64,000 nt of DNA from contig OY783222.1 of NCBI GenBank assembly GCA_963678705.1, positions 2,356,001 to 2,420,000 of the forward strand, given 5' to 3'. The position numbers and the translations under genes were made by a program. The notes under the pieces are model-generated. The model was given only the letters and a program-made list of their open reading frames with translations, was not told the DNA's origin and made no database searches. Positions 46,711-58,126 of this stretch are shown here, piece after piece. This DNA is from Panorpa germanica (taxonomy: Eukaryota > Arthropoda > Insecta > Mecoptera > Panorpidae). The first letter of the stretch is position 1, and every line of letters starts with the position of its first letter.

Positions 46711-49107
46711 AAAAAAGGTGATGACCTATGTAAAAGAAATTCTTTTGATAAGAAACTGTTTCTTTACTGCTAGTCTCGCCACGCCGTCATCACCATCGTC
46801 AACGTATTGAATTTCAATGAATCAAACAATCAACTTTATTAAAACCTTTTACAAAATTTAATTATAAAAAATATTAAAAAAGTCTTTTAAAAATCTTAAG
46901 AAGCAATTTGTAATAATACAACACTCTACATTTCTACTTAAAACTCAATTATAAAAAAATCTTGTGCAAAAGCTTTTGGTGAAGAGGTTAAATTAACTAT
47001 ATTCATTCGCCCAGGAGTACGTCAAAGCTTCTGTTCACAGTGTTTACAGTGCTGTATTTATTTAAGCTTAAGAAAATATACTTTTTGTAGAAATTGATTA
47101 AATACTACTCTCAGAGAAACTTAATTATGATGAAACCGATTATAATTTAATTGATTATTTGAGGGTAACTTTACGGGGGATAAATAAAAGTTGCGGGTGA
47201 AGAAATTAATGCGATTTGCATGGAGTTTGATTGATTCTAATGTTGTTAATATTTGCAAAATAAATAATTCAGTTTTGACTCAAATTTTCAATGGAAAAAG
47301 AAACTTAAGTTGAAACGATACTAGGCTATTTTACGATACATGGCGATACTATACAGCAGGTTAAATATTATCAACAAAACCATGTTTTTCTATGTTTAAA
47401 TTAGTTTTATACCATAATTATATTCCACGTAATATTCAAGAGAATAAAAAAAAAAAATTAAAATCCAAATGGAGCAACTTAATTCTATAAAAAAGATTTT
47501 TAATTTGAAATTCTGTTTGCTTGACGTAAATGTTTCCACCAAGTGAAGACGAATTATGTGTCTTCACAAAGCAAACTCATAGTGGTCCAATTAACTTGTT
47601 GACATTCAAATATTTCTTTCTTTTGTAAACGTAATTCTCGTTTACTTTCTTTTTCCCCTCTCCCTTCCCGGATGTTATTTTTATAACATTATATAAAAGC
47701 TTGTCGTTTTATTATCCTTTAAATTAACGTAATTTGTTTTTTGAAATGAGTATCACTAATTGCTAATTAGTTATTGTCTAAGCAGCTTATTAGCTACACA
47801 ATATATGAAAGATATTAACAAAATTATTTCTAATGAGAATAAATATTTTAAAAGTTAGAATATACAAATGTTTTCAATGCCTCGTACAGATTGGTGCATT
47901 TATATATTTTCATTCATAAGTTACCATTATTTAGACATGAGTGTACTAAATGTGTTGTACTTTTAACGTACAGACTAGTGCGATATAAACATGCGACACT
48001 AATAAAACCCTAAAGCCTCATTCCTACTCACTGTTTTGATATTTAATTTACTGTTTTTATTTAATATTGTAATCTAGATTTCAGGTTCTGGTTAAGGCAT
48101 TCCTTTTCACATTTGTGTTTTAATTTAAGTTTACTTAATTTAATTGGTGCGTATGCATCGTTAGTAATATAAATTTTGATAGTTCGACAAAATTGTATGT
48201 GAAATAATTTAAAATTCTATTTTAAATAACAATTAGTAATAGAAATTGTTTTCACTTCTATATTTTTCAAAAACTGACATTAAACTTCTTTTAAAAGTAA
48301 ATCCTACTGCATTTTTACAGATTGTCACATTTTAATATAATATAGTTTTTCTTAATTTATTATTTTTAATTTAAAACATTGGACATTGTAAGGTTCTAAA
48401 AAAACTAAGAAAACTTAAACAATAAATTAAATTAAAAATGATACTGTAAATGATTACGCGTATTGCCATATGCTAAACAATTTAAATTAAATACAAAATA
48501 CTTTACTTATGCTATTTTTAAAAATTTTAGGTAGTATTTTTATGACACAAAAATGTTTCAATACGAAGTCGGAACATCTAAAGAAATTACGGTTTTGAAT
48601 GTGAACAGGGATACAGTGTGTCGTCACACATATCATATTTAAATTTTCTTAAATTCTCTCGAGAAATATAAAAATTAGTGAACGACCTTAAATAAAATTA
48701 AATATTAAAAATAAAATCCTTTTTATCAATCCCAACAGACTTCTACGATTCTATTTTCGTTGGTCAACGTGTGTGGTCACCGAAAGAACGGCTTAGACAG
48801 TTCAGAAACCAATAACTACCTCATTATATGTAGAGGATTGTGAGGGGAAAGTAAGTGGGGATTCTATTTATAGGATATGTGTAATATCATAGAAAAGAAA
48901 ATGGAAAGAAAATGGTAGGAAAATTGTTATGTGGTTATCGTTAACTTAGCAGTAAACCATTTTATATCTCACAAAAATAAATATTTTTTGAAAGGTTAGT
49001 GCTGTCCATGTGGAAGACAGGGATATATAACATATCGCCATCTCTGGACAAATTAAGTAACTACTATAATAAATGAGAAAGTTTCTAATACTGTATTTAT
49101 ATCAGTA
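46711..49107. other. AT-rich non-coding stretch
   Basis: No genes seen. A second short duplicated piece, 48049-48143, matches 51508-51602 (TTTAATATTGTAATCTA, GCATTCCTTTTCACATTTGT). Order and orientation of both duplicated pieces are the same on the two sides, which suggests one older segmental duplication with loss between. Confidence 0.4.
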
Positions 49108-49265
49108 ATTATCAACTGTTTTGAATCATTACTAATTTTCAGTGAAGTGCTCTACTTTACAGCGATGCAGCTCAACATCTATTAGATATACAAAGAAATA
49201 TTGTATGCACAAATTGTAGGAAATTGAGTTCTCTATCACATTGATAATAACTATTTTTAACCTAG
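49108..49265. repeat. Dispersed non-coding repeat, copy 2 left part
   Basis: Left half of the repeat described at 46340-46710. The alignment stops at AACCTAGGA; about 100 bp of unmatched sequence follows and contains the hAT target site. Confidence 0.55.
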
Positions 49266-49360
49266 GACGCACTGGTAAAGAGATATATCAAAAAACAGTT
49301 TTTATACGCCATTTTTTTAAGATAGCGACGTGCGTGGTTATTCTTCGATGATAAGTTTAA

Positions 49361-49368
49361 CTTTAAAG
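49361..49368. repeat. hAT target-site duplication, left
   Basis: CTTTAAAG immediately before the element; the same 8 bp follow it at 50440-50447. Eight bp is the hallmark of the hAT superfamily. Confidence 0.85.
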
Positions 49369-50439
49369 CAGCGGTTCTCAAAGTGTGGGGCGCGACCCCT
49401 AAGGGGGGCGCAATGAAGGCTCAGGGGGGGGCCCAAACCTTGGTTGAAAAATTAATTAAATTTACTTACAAAATAATAAAGCAAACTTCTTTTTTAAAAA
49501 TTACAACAAGTGTATAATTTTTAGCCAACGTCGTAAGAGTGCCGAACATTTTTTTTTGTTTATCAGAAAATACAGAAAAAGATGCAAACCTTCTGCAATG
49601 GATTGAAAAGGTGAAAAGCTTTGTAATGAAGCTAAGTTTGTACGAGGGCGGTCTGAAAAGTGACTAATCTTAAAATTATGATTGAAGAAATCGATCTCAA
49701 AACTATTCCCAACTATGCTTTCTTAAACACTTAGAAATCCTCAAATCTTGTTTGGAAAAATATTTTAATGAGAACTTGGACGGTTTGGCATGGATTCAAA
49801 ACCATCAGTTGATGAGTATCTTCCTCAACATGAAGGAAAAAGAAAATCTCATTGACCTCCAAAACACTGGCCTTAAAATGAAGTTTTACGAATCTACTCT
49901 CACATCGTTCTGGATTGGTGTACAAAAGGAACATCCAATTTTGAGTGAAAGGGCATTGAAAATACTCACTCAATTCGCAATACTCACTCACTCTTGTGAA
50001 ACTGGGTTTTCTGCTCTAGCTGCCATGAAGAGTAAATATCGCTCAAGACTGGATGTGACCAAGGAACTCATAGTAGCGTTATCAGAACTGACACCGCGTT
50101 TCAAGAAACTATGCGCAGAAAAAAACAAGCACATCCTTCACACTGAAGCTCTTTTTATTATTATTGCTTTGAGTTACAAATAACAATTATGTATTATAGT
50201 AGCTAATATACCTAAATAAATTGTAATTCTTTGTATAGAATTTGTTGTTTGAGTACGATTAAACATATTGCCCCATTAGAGTATGCATAGAATGTGCAAA
50301 ACTTAACTAAATAAAAATTGACTGTAAAATGTTAAAATGCGACTCCTTTATAATAAATAGTACGCTTACATGTAGGAGGGGCCAGGCTTACAGCTGGATT
50401 ATGCAAGGCGGCTCGAAGTAAAAAGTTTGAGAACCGCTG
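49369..50439 (+). mobile_element. hAT transposon with internal deletion, 1071 bp
   Basis: Ends CAGCGGTTCTCAAA...TTTGAGAACCGCTG form a perfect 14-bp terminal inverted repeat, typical of hAT elements of the Charlie type, flanked by perfect 8-bp duplications. Only the C-terminal part of a transposase remains (49752-50183), so the element cannot move by itself. Intact target duplications indicate that it was not disturbed after insertion. Confidence 0.85.
49752..50183 (+). pseudogene. hAT transposase, C-terminal dimerisation part (143 codons)
   Basis: The open frame contains FWIGVQKEHPILSERALKI, CETGFSALAAMKSKYRSRLD and LSELTPRFKKLC, the pattern of the hAT C-terminal dimerisation domain as found in ZBED5/FAM200-type proteins. 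The zinc-finger BED domain and the DDE catalytic core are absent; full transposases are about 600 residues. The first ATG is probably not a natural start. A dimerisation-only fragment could in principle bind other transposase copies, but there is no sign that it is expressed. Confidence 0.7.
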
Positions 50440-50447
50440 CTTTAAAG
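50440..50447. repeat. hAT target-site duplication, right
   Basis: CTTTAAAG directly after the right terminal repeat; identical to 49361-49368. Confidence 0.85.
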
Positions 50448-50464
50448 CATATCCAAAAATAGGA

Positions 50465-50656
50465 AGGATGTAAGATAACTACTGCAAGATTTAATATGTA
50501 TTTTTTAAAGTTATTTGGTCGCCCCTATTTTATTTCTGTTTTCAGAATCACTTCGTCTATTTTGGATAAATACATTTATAGTAACATTAAGTTTTCAAAC
50601 TTATTAATAATATTTTTGTAAACTACCACCACAATACTCTGCTGCGAACTGAATTA
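50465..50656. repeat. Dispersed non-coding repeat, copy 2 right part
   Basis: Continues the alignment with 46500-46705 after the hAT element, ending CTCTGCTGCGAACTGAATT. Younger than nothing but the hAT: the insertion is nested between the two halves. Confidence 0.55.
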
Positions 50657-52418
50657 ATATTAGAATACAATCTGAGCGGTGCACTTCTTGTAGATTTGTT
50701 AGCATTAGAAGTGTTAGAACAAATTTCTGTTGTATTCTTTTAAAGCTTTAATGAAATGGTAGATTGACTTGTCTTACAGAATTCATAAATAAATTTATTT
50801 TAACCATTTACAAAAGATATATTCGAAGTATAGAAAGTGACTGTTCTTTATGATTCCCGTTACAACAGCTTTAAAATCTAATTAATAATAAAACGAAACG
50901 AATTAAACTTCCTGTCATAAAATCCACTTTCGAAATGACGTCATAAATAAATCCTAACATTTGTCACTGTATGCACGGGGTGGATGATGAACTATTCAAT
51001 ATTTCTTTTTTGGAATTATCCTCTGGAAAAAGGAGATCAACATTTCTAAACCATTGGTTTTTGGCATTAACTTCATATCCCACTCTCTCTATATCCTTTC
51101 AGTTTCTTTGATATTATCCTGGAAAGTCTCGTCCTCTTATTCAGCATCTCAGGCAGCCCCGGTAGGCCACGCAATCTCCACCTTACAGCCAGTATCTCAC
51201 TCGCGGTATTTCTCAGTTTTGTGGCTGCGTACGTCAAGCGGTTTTGTGCGTGCCAAAGCGTAAGATTACTTTATAGACGCTAAGTTAAGAGTTTCAGGGA
51301 GAAATGTACTGCTTATTGTTCACTAGTGGGGTTCACACTAAGAAAATTTGATAGTGTCTTTCTCTATATAAAATTACTGTTCAAATTACTGTTGGTAACT
51401 CATTTTGGTATTTGTCGAATTTGTAGCATCAATTAATTAATTTAATAATCAAACCATTGCTTTCCTTGAACGGTATTTCCCCACTAAAAAGCAATGCTTT
51501 TCCCACTCACTGTTTTTATTTAATATTGTAATCTATATTTCAGGTTTTCGTTTAAGCATTCCTTTTCACATTTGTGTTTTAATTTAAGTTTAGTTAATTT
51601 AGACCAAATAGACATTTCATATGAACTACTGTGAGAACAAGAACTCTTTCATGGCAAAAAAATCATACGCATCTTCAATATCTAACTGGGAATTATAACC
51701 TGGTAATTTTTACAACAAAAAACAAGTCTACCTTTTTCACAACCCTGTTATATATATATATGTGGTTTACAATATACACCCCTAGCTATGTAAAATATAT
51801 AAGAAAGTAAAATAGGGATGATCCATAAAGAGTCGGATACGACGGAGGGAATTCCCTCAATCCTGTAATTTACTCAATGGTAAGTGTAAGTACTCCTACT
51901 AATGTAAATACGTTAGAAATTTGAGATGAAATAAACTTATTTCAAATTATACATTGTAAAAAGAAATACGTGTTTTGAAATTATAATTTGCTTGTGCACG
52001 TGATATAGAAATTAATCGTACGCCACTGCAGTAATTATCATTTTGTTCGAATTATTGTTTGTGGCTAAACCATGGGTTTTAGTTTTGTTTACGCTGGCGT
52101 AAAGGTGAGGTGTTTTGGATATGGGAAATTCCACACAATTGATTAAGATGTTTTTGTTATTTTACGAGAATTAACTAGATAATAATAACTAAAATGTTAT
52201 TTGCAATTATCAAACAAATACAAATGTGTCCTACTATAAATGTTGCTATTGCTTTATTGGTGGCATCACCTTGGAGATATCTTTTTGCCTGGCGGAATCG
52301 AGTAGTCTGTTACTTATGAGATATATTACAACTTGAGAGGTATTGTCTTCAGAATTTCAATCTAGTTGAAACGACTATTAAATCAGCTGCTACGCAATTC
52401 AGAAATACGAAGTTGCGC

Positions 52419-52470
<52 letters not shown>

Positions 52471-52858
52471 TTACAAATAATATTACATGAAGCGCGTTGA
52501 TTCCAAACGCGCATTTCCTTTCGGATGATTAATTACGCGTCAGATGGTGAAAATTCAATTACTTAGTGAAAGTAAGCGCCTTTAAATAAAAAGTTTTTGG
52601 TGATTTTATCATTTGGTTTTGTGAGAAAGTCTGCGATAATATTGATTTTGGGTCTAGTAACATCAAATACGTGTATACGTGTCCACTGCCCACAAATTTT
52701 ATAACTTTTATTTATGACAAACCCTTAGAAATATTACCAGTCATATAAAAATTGGAATTTAACTAGAAAATATAGCAATATTCATTTCCAAAACATAGTT
52801 TTGCGGTTCCAACTCATTAAAAGTTAGTGGAAGAAAGCTTAAAATGTAGATACGTTAT
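50657..52858. other. Non-coding stretch left of the Copia element
   Basis: Contains the second copy of the 95-bp duplicated piece (51508-51602) and a long (AT)n run (52421-52467). No gene was found. An open frame near 51054-51263 on the plus strand has no recognisable domain. Confidence 0.4.
52421..52467. repeat. (AT)n microsatellite
   Basis: About 23 uninterrupted AT dinucleotides; expected to vary in length between individuals. Confidence 0.95.
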
Positions 52859-52980
52859 TATAAAGACACGTTAGCAGTTCGCAACAGACTATATTTGACA
52901 TAAGAAAAAGTTTTTACACAACAGATTACAGATGGCGTTACTAGTTACAAAGTAGTGATATTTTGATACCTATTACAATA
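52859..52980 (-). repeat. Copia 3' LTR
   Basis: 122 bp, identical to 57036-57157; the 3' LTR in the minus-strand sense. Bounded on the outside by GTTAT. Confidence 0.93.
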
Positions 52981-52989
52981 CCCCCACTT
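52981..52989 (-). other. Copia polypurine tract
   Basis: AAGTGGGGG on the minus strand, abutting the 3' LTR; primer position for plus-strand synthesis. Confidence 0.7.
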
Positions 52990-53014
52990 ATCAGAATAAT
53001 CTAAGTACACATGA

Positions 53015-56000
53015 TTACACAGAAACAATGCCAAGTAAATTCATAAACTTATAATGTTTCAGATGACAAAGACCTTTTGTTAAAATATCTGCAGGCATTT
53101 CTTCAGTAGGAATGTACTTAACTTTTACAAAGTTGTTCTTTACAACATCTCTAATAAAATGACAACGCACATCTATATGCTTGGATCTATTATGACTCTG
53201 ACTACTCGAAGCTAACTTCAATGCACTTTGGTTATCACAATACAAATCAATTACATTAAATACATCAGTAATTTCATGCATTAAATTTCTTAGATAAATA
53301 GCTTCTCTTGAAGCTTCAGAAAGAGCAGTGTATTCCGCCTCAGTACTGGATAATGAAACCGTTTTCTGCTTCCTACTTTGCCAGGAAATGGCAGACCCTG
53401 ACAACATAAAGCAAAATCCAGTATAGGATTTTCTATCTAGAGCATCACTTGCCCAATCACTGTCTACAAAACCTTGTAAATTACTATTGTTATTATTGGT
53501 ATATTTTAAACAATAACTTTTAGTATGCAGTAAATATCTTAATACACGTTTACAATAATTCCAATGTATGTGACTATAACAACTATTAAATTGACTGAGA
53601 TAGCTAACACAGTAAGCAATATCTGGTCTTGTTAATACTGCCAGATACATCAGACTTCCAATAAGTTTTTGATAAGGAACATCAGGTAAACATTTATCAG
53701 ATGACTTATCTAAATTCAATTTAGGCTCAATCGGAGTACTTTGTGTCTTACAATCAGACATTTGAAATTTAGAAACTAACTGTTCAATATATTGTTGTTG
53801 ATCTACAGTAATAACATTTTTATTTTTATCTAAATTTATTCTCATGCCTAAATATTGTCTTACAGGTCCCAAGTCTTTTAACTTAAATTCTGAACCTAAT
53901 ACACTTTTTAATTTATTTGTTTCAAAATCATTGTTTGAAAAAATCAAAAAATCATCCACATACAGGGCCACTATCACTTTAATTTTACCAGTTATTTTTG
54001 TAAACAAACATGGTTCATATTGACTATTTTTGAAATCTAATCTACTCAAAACTTCTTTAACTCTTTCATACCATGCCAGGGAAGACTGTTTTAACCCATA
54101 AATGGCTTTATTTAATTTTAAGACCTTTCCCCCACTTTTGTTTACAAAACCTTCAGGTAATGACATATAAATATTTTCTTTCAAAAAACCATTAAGGAAA
54201 GCAGTGGTTACATCTAGATGTGTTATACTCATTTTCATTTGAACACTAAGTGCAAACAACAATCTTAGAGTAGAATGCCGCACTACCGGTGAAAAAGTAT
54301 CTGTATAATCAACACCTGGTTTCTGCGAGAAACCTTTTGCCACTAATCGAGCCCTATACCTTACATTGTTTTCAAAATCATACTTTTTATTTAGCACCCA
54401 CCTACACTTCACTATTGTCACATCACCTGGATGGTCCACAAGCTGCCACGCATCACTGTCCTCAAATGACTGTAATTCATCAGCCATTGCCTGCTTCCAC
54501 TGCTCCCGGTCAGGCCCTTCAAGAGCCTCTGAGAATACAATCTCCTCCGATGCTGGAACAGTACTGGAAACACATATGTTGCTAATACCATAACGCTCAG
54601 GCTTCTTTCTCTGACGCTTACTTGGCACATCTGGCACTTGCTCAGGTATTGATACTGCTTGTTCTGGAACATCTTCAGTGTTTATTTCAGTCAGTGTTTC
54701 ATTGTCATCAGTATGTAATGAGGAACCTGAAGAGCAATCTAAAAAATCTGTTTCTGAAACATTATTAGACAGATCCCCCACTGAATCTCTGCTCTCCCCC
54801 ACTTTATCTTTACTTTCCTCCACTAAATTGTCGGTAGGATTTTCTTCATTGGATATCCAAATAGCTGACTCTTCACTGACTTCCTTGATAGGTGTTACAT
54901 CTTCCATCACTATTATATCTCTACTGATCATTACAGTGTTCTTAGAAGGATTGTACACACGATAACCTTTAACACCATCACCATATCCAACTAGAATATG
55001 TTGTGTAGCTTTCTTGTCCCATTTCAAACGTTTCTGTTTGGGTACATGCACCATAATTTTGCTTCCAAACAAACGTAGGTGACTTAAGTCTGGTTTTGAT
55101 CCATACCATAACTCATAAGGTGTTTTATCCAATCCTGATGCAATCGATCTATTTTTCAAGTACACAGCAGTATTGGCTGCTTCCGCCCAAAATTTCTTAT
55201 CTAAATTTGCATCATATAGTAAACATTTGGCTTTCTCAACAACTGTACGATTACTCCTTTCACAAAGTCCATTTTGCTCAGGTGTATAACAATTTGTTTT
55301 CTGGTGTATAATTCCAGCTTGCTTCAAATAGCCTTCAAATTCCTTGTTACAAAATTCTAGTCCATTGTCTGACCTGATCACCTTTATTTTCTTACTCTGT
55401 TGATTCTCAACCAATGATTTGAACTCTTTAAATCTGTTCAAAGCTTCATTCTTTTGCTTCAGAAAATAAATAAAAGTCATGCGACTATAATCATCAACAA
55501 ATAACAGGAAATAGCGAGCACCACTCAAAGAACTTGTTTCCATTGGGCCGCAAATATCTGTGTGGATTCTGTGTAAAGTTTCTGTACTCCGCTCACCCAC
55601 ATGAGAAAATGGTAATCTCATTTGTTTTCCCTCACAACAAGTAGTACATTGTGATTTGGTTATGTCAAGTGAGTTATCATAAGACAAACCATCAACAATA
55701 CCATTTCTCATTCTGTGCATGTCTTGGCTGTTTATATGTGCCAGTCTTCTGTGCCATAACTTTGCACTAGCTGTAGTAGCCAACATACAACTTTGTGATT
55801 GTAATCTCAACTTATAAACACCATCAGATAAATCAGCTGTCGCCACCAAAACATTGTTCTTGTCTCTAATATAACAGTTTTTCTTTGTAAATATCACATG
55901 ATTGCCATTCTGAATGAGCTCACTAACCGACAATAGGTTGGTTGTCAGGCTAGGCACACACAACACATCTTTCACTGTTATATTGCATCCAAGTTCAGAA

Positions 56001-56980
56001 ATAATATCAACTTCTCCGGAACAAACAACTGGCACTTTTGATTCATTTGCTACAACAATTTCTGGTATACATGGAGTTGTGTTCATGTTCTTTACCCAAT
56101 CTTTATTTGCTGTTATGTGTGCACTTGCGCCGGAGTCAACGTACCATTCGTTTTTGTTATACTTTCCGTTTAGGAAAACAACGTTAAACACGCATTTATT
56201 TGTGTTTTTCTTCAACATTGGGCACTGATTTCGATAATGTCCATCCTCTTTACATTTGAAACAAGTGATTGTTTTTGCTGTTGTATCTGCCGCGGTCTTT
56301 TTGTTCGACATTGGGTTGCCGCCATATTTCTTTGGTTTACCGCTGCTGCCAGAATTATATTTATTTCTCGCTGCAAATGCCGCCGTACCGCCAGCTGCAC
56401 CTTCAAAATCACTGGTTACTTCCATGTCGAGTAACTTCGACTTTATAGTATCCGCACTTATCGAAATGCCAGAATGTTCTATTGCCATTATCATTGGAGA
56501 ATAGCGATCAGTCAAACCTGCTAATAATAATGATCCGACCCATTCATCTGTTATTGTAAATCCAGTGCCATTTAACTTTTGAGCCGTTTCGATCATTTGT
56601 GTGACATAGGTAGTCATCGAATCACAGTTTTCAAGTCTTATCGAAATCAAATGTCGAAGTAAGGTTATTTTTCTTGAGAAACCGGAGTCATCGAACATGG
56701 CTTTCAATTTTGTCCATAATTCTGCCGAGCTCCTGGTATTCCTTATATGCACGTACAATGCTGGATCGATGGTCAAAATTAGCTTTGCCTTCGTTTTGGA
56801 GTCGTCCACTGGCTTAACTTCGAAGTCTGCACTAGGTTTGATGTACTTTTCCATCCCTTCTAGTACCAACAAGTTTTCGGCCGCGAAACACCACTCATCG
56901 TAATTCTCTCTGCCTTTTAGCTTTGGCACACTCGCAATATAGTTCGTAGTCATGTTTCCGCGAAAAAAAAAACGTAACAA
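53015..56980 (-). CDS. Copia Gag-Pol polyprotein, up to 1321 aa
   Basis: One unbroken frame in Copia order: Gag with a CCHC zinc knuckle (C240, C243, H248, C253), aspartic protease (DSGA at 282-285), integrase with HHCC (H410, H415, C445, C448) and a D-D-35-E core (D475, D538, E574), reverse transcriptase (D923 in HLDVTTAFLNG and YVDD at 1007-1010) and RNase H (DWASD and later SSTEAEY, YCDNQSA). Integrase before reverse transcriptase separates Copia from Gypsy. The more likely start is the Met at residue 10 (56953), giving 1312 aa, because the first residues come from an A-rich stretch and Gag homology starts with NYIASVPKLKGRENYDEW. No stop or frameshift was found. The protein makes cDNA from element RNA and inserts it. 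Confidence 0.93.
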   Translation of the reverse strand: MLRFFFRGNMTTNYIASVPKLKGRENYDEWCFAAENLLVLEGMEKYIKPSADFEVKPVDDSKTKAKLILTIDPALYVHIRNTRSSAELWTKLKAMFDDSGFSRKITLLRHLISIRLENCDSMTTYVTQMIETAQKLNGTGFTITDEWVGSLLLAGLTDRYSPMIMAIEHSGISISADTIKSKLLDMEVTSDFEGAAGGTAAFAARNKYNSGSSGKPKKYGGNPMSNKKTAADTTAKTITCFKCKEDGHYRNQCPMLKKNTNKCVFNVVFLNGKYNKNEWYVDSGASAHITANKDWVKNMNTTPCIPEIVVANESKVPVVCSGEVDIISELGCNITVKDVLCVPSLTTNLLSVSELIQNGNHVIFTKKNCYIRDKNNVLVATADLSDGVYKLRLQSQSCMLATTASAKLWHRRLAHINSQDMHRMRNGIVDGLSYDNSLDITKSQCTTCCEGKQMRLPFSHVGERSTETLHRIHTDICGPMETSSLSGARYFLLFVDDYSRMTFIYFLKQKNEALNRFKEFKSLVENQQSKKIKVIRSDNGLEFCNKEFEGYLKQAGIIHQKTNCYTPEQNGLCERSNRTVVEKAKCLLYDANLDKKFWAEAANTAVYLKNRSIASGLDKTPYELWYGSKPDLSHLRLFGSKIMVHVPKQKRLKWDKKATQHILVGYGDGVKGYRVYNPSKNTVMISRDIIVMEDVTPIKEVSEESAIWISNEENPTDNLVEESKDKVGESRDSVGDLSNNVSETDFLDCSSGSSLHTDDNETLTEINTEDVPEQAVSIPEQVPDVPSKRQRKKPERYGISNICVSSTVPASEEIVFSEALEGPDREQWKQAMADELQSFEDSDAWQLVDHPGDVTIVKCRWVLNKKYDFENNVRYRARLVAKGFSQKPGVDYTDTFSPVVRHSTLRLLFALSVQMKMSITHLDVTTAFLNGFLKENIYMSLPEGFVNKSGGKVLKLNKAIYGLKQSSLAWYERVKEVLSRLDFKNSQYEPCLFTKITGKIKVIVALYVDDFLIFSNNDFETNKLKSVLGSEFKLKDLGPVRQYLGMRINLDKNKNVITVDQQQYIEQLVSKFQMSDCKTQSTPIEPKLNLDKSSDKCLPDVPYQKLIGSLMYLAVLTRPDIAYCVSYLSQFNSCYSHIHWNYCKRVLRYLLHTKSYCLKYTNNNNSNLQGFVDSDWASDALDRKSYTGFCFMLSGSAISWQSRKQKTVSLSSTEAEYTALSEASREAIYLRNLMHEITDVFNVIDLYCDNQSALKLASSSQSHNRSKHIDVRCHFIRDVVKNNFVKVKYIPTEEMPADILTKGLCHLKHYKFMNLLGIVSV

Positions 56981-57025
56981 TTTATCTATTTTATACTATA
57001 AAATAACTGATAAACCGGTAAATTT

Positions 57026-57035
57026 GCCCATAACC
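57026..57035 (-). other. Copia primer-binding site (half-tRNA iMet type)
   Basis: GGTTATGGGC on the minus strand directly after the 5' LTR matches the anticodon-loop region of initiator tRNA-Met (CCCATAACC). Drosophila copia is primed by the 5' half of this tRNA in the same way, not by the tRNA 3' end. Confidence 0.75.
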
Positions 57036-57157
57036 TATAAAGACACGTTAGCAGTTCGCAACAGACTATATTTGACATAAGAAAAAGTTTTTACACAACA
57101 GATTACAGATGGCGTTACTAGTTACAAAGTAGTGATATTTTGATACCTATTACAATA
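57036..57157 (-). repeat. Copia 5' LTR
   Basis: 122 bp, identical to the 3' LTR; promoter-bearing in the minus-strand sense. Followed on the plus side by the second GTTAT. Confidence 0.93.
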
Positions 57158-58126
57158 GTTATTCATCTAACTAATTGCAGCTTTAGATATTGATTAGCGT
57201 TTATAGTTACTTACATAAAACGATTTAAACATAAAAAAACATGTTTTTTGATAATATTTAACCTACTGTATAGTATCGCCATCTATATTTCGCGTTTTCA
57301 CCTTAAATAAACCTTCCATGTGTGTAAATAACTGAGCTTAATGGGCATCTAAAGTAGAACAATGTATTTATAAATACTAATTATATAAAGTTATACATTT
57401 TTACAAAATAGCACTAATTAAAAATAATATGCATTCAAATTTATTATTGATAAAACGTTGCGTAATTTATTTGAACTATTTTTTAATGAGTTCTTTTCAA
57501 CTGCGACTTAAGACCTACTTAAAATAAACAAATAAATAATTTAAATGTTCTCCCTATCGTTCATTACTTAATATTTAATTACCCGTTTGCTTTCAGTGAC
57601 TTTTACAAATTCAAATACAAACTTTGCGATTTTAATTTGACTTTCTTAGTCATTAGCAGAACATGAACTTTATTATTTTATGTAAGTTCTAGATATTACT
57701 TTACTTACATGTGCAAATATTTACCGTTTCATTTATTCTCTTATTTACATTCATTTTACTTTGTATGTATTTCAACTAAATATATTCTACTCATAGAATG
57801 CATTGTGTGTACGTACTACATAACTATCTAGTGAAAACCTGTTAGAAGTGTTGCCTGAATAGCAATTGCAAGGCGCCAGAAAGCAAGTTGAGTCAAGTGT
57901 TAAGAATAGTATTACTACGTATGCTATAATAAAATAAAATTATACAATGTATGAATTTAGAAATTATTGCATCATTTACAACTTCCTGTATATTATTAAG
58001 TAAATATACTAAAATATTTATAACATAGAACATCTACATATAGTCGGAGAAATCTGACAACGAATCGTTGATTTTAGTTAGGCAGCAAATGTTTTCTTTC
58101 TATCAAGTAAAAAAGTCAAACCTGGA
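57158..58126. other. AT-rich non-coding stretch
   Basis: No gene or recognisable repeat seen. A GCGATACTATACAG-type phrase near 57267-57285 recurs in inverted form near 47340-47360, perhaps part of an unidentified repeat. Confidence 0.35.

Larger units (their letters stand above)
52859..57157 (-). mobile_element. Complete Copia (Ty1/copia) LTR retrotransposon, 4299 bp
   Basis: Two identical 122-bp LTRs (52859-52980 and 57036-57157) flank one long open frame. The element is bounded by a perfect 5-bp target duplication GTTAT (52854-52858 and 57158-57162). A primer-binding site follows the 5' LTR (57035-57026) and a purine tract precedes the 3' LTR (52989-52981). Identical LTRs and an unbroken polyprotein indicate a very recent insertion that may still be active. 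LTR ends are TA...TA on the minus strand (TATTGTAATAGG... to ...CTTTATA) instead of the usual TG...CA. Compact for a Copia element (usually about 5 kb). Confidence 0.93.

Noticed and set aside
51054-51263. Plus-strand frame starting MVFGIN, like exon 4 of the carriers
   Set aside because: Only five or six residues match, on the opposite strand to the array, and nothing after them resembles TM11-TM12. Chance match.
54289-54965. Plus-strand frames inside the Copia element
   Set aside because: Antisense shadows of the polyprotein, mostly in its variable Ser/Glu-rich linker.
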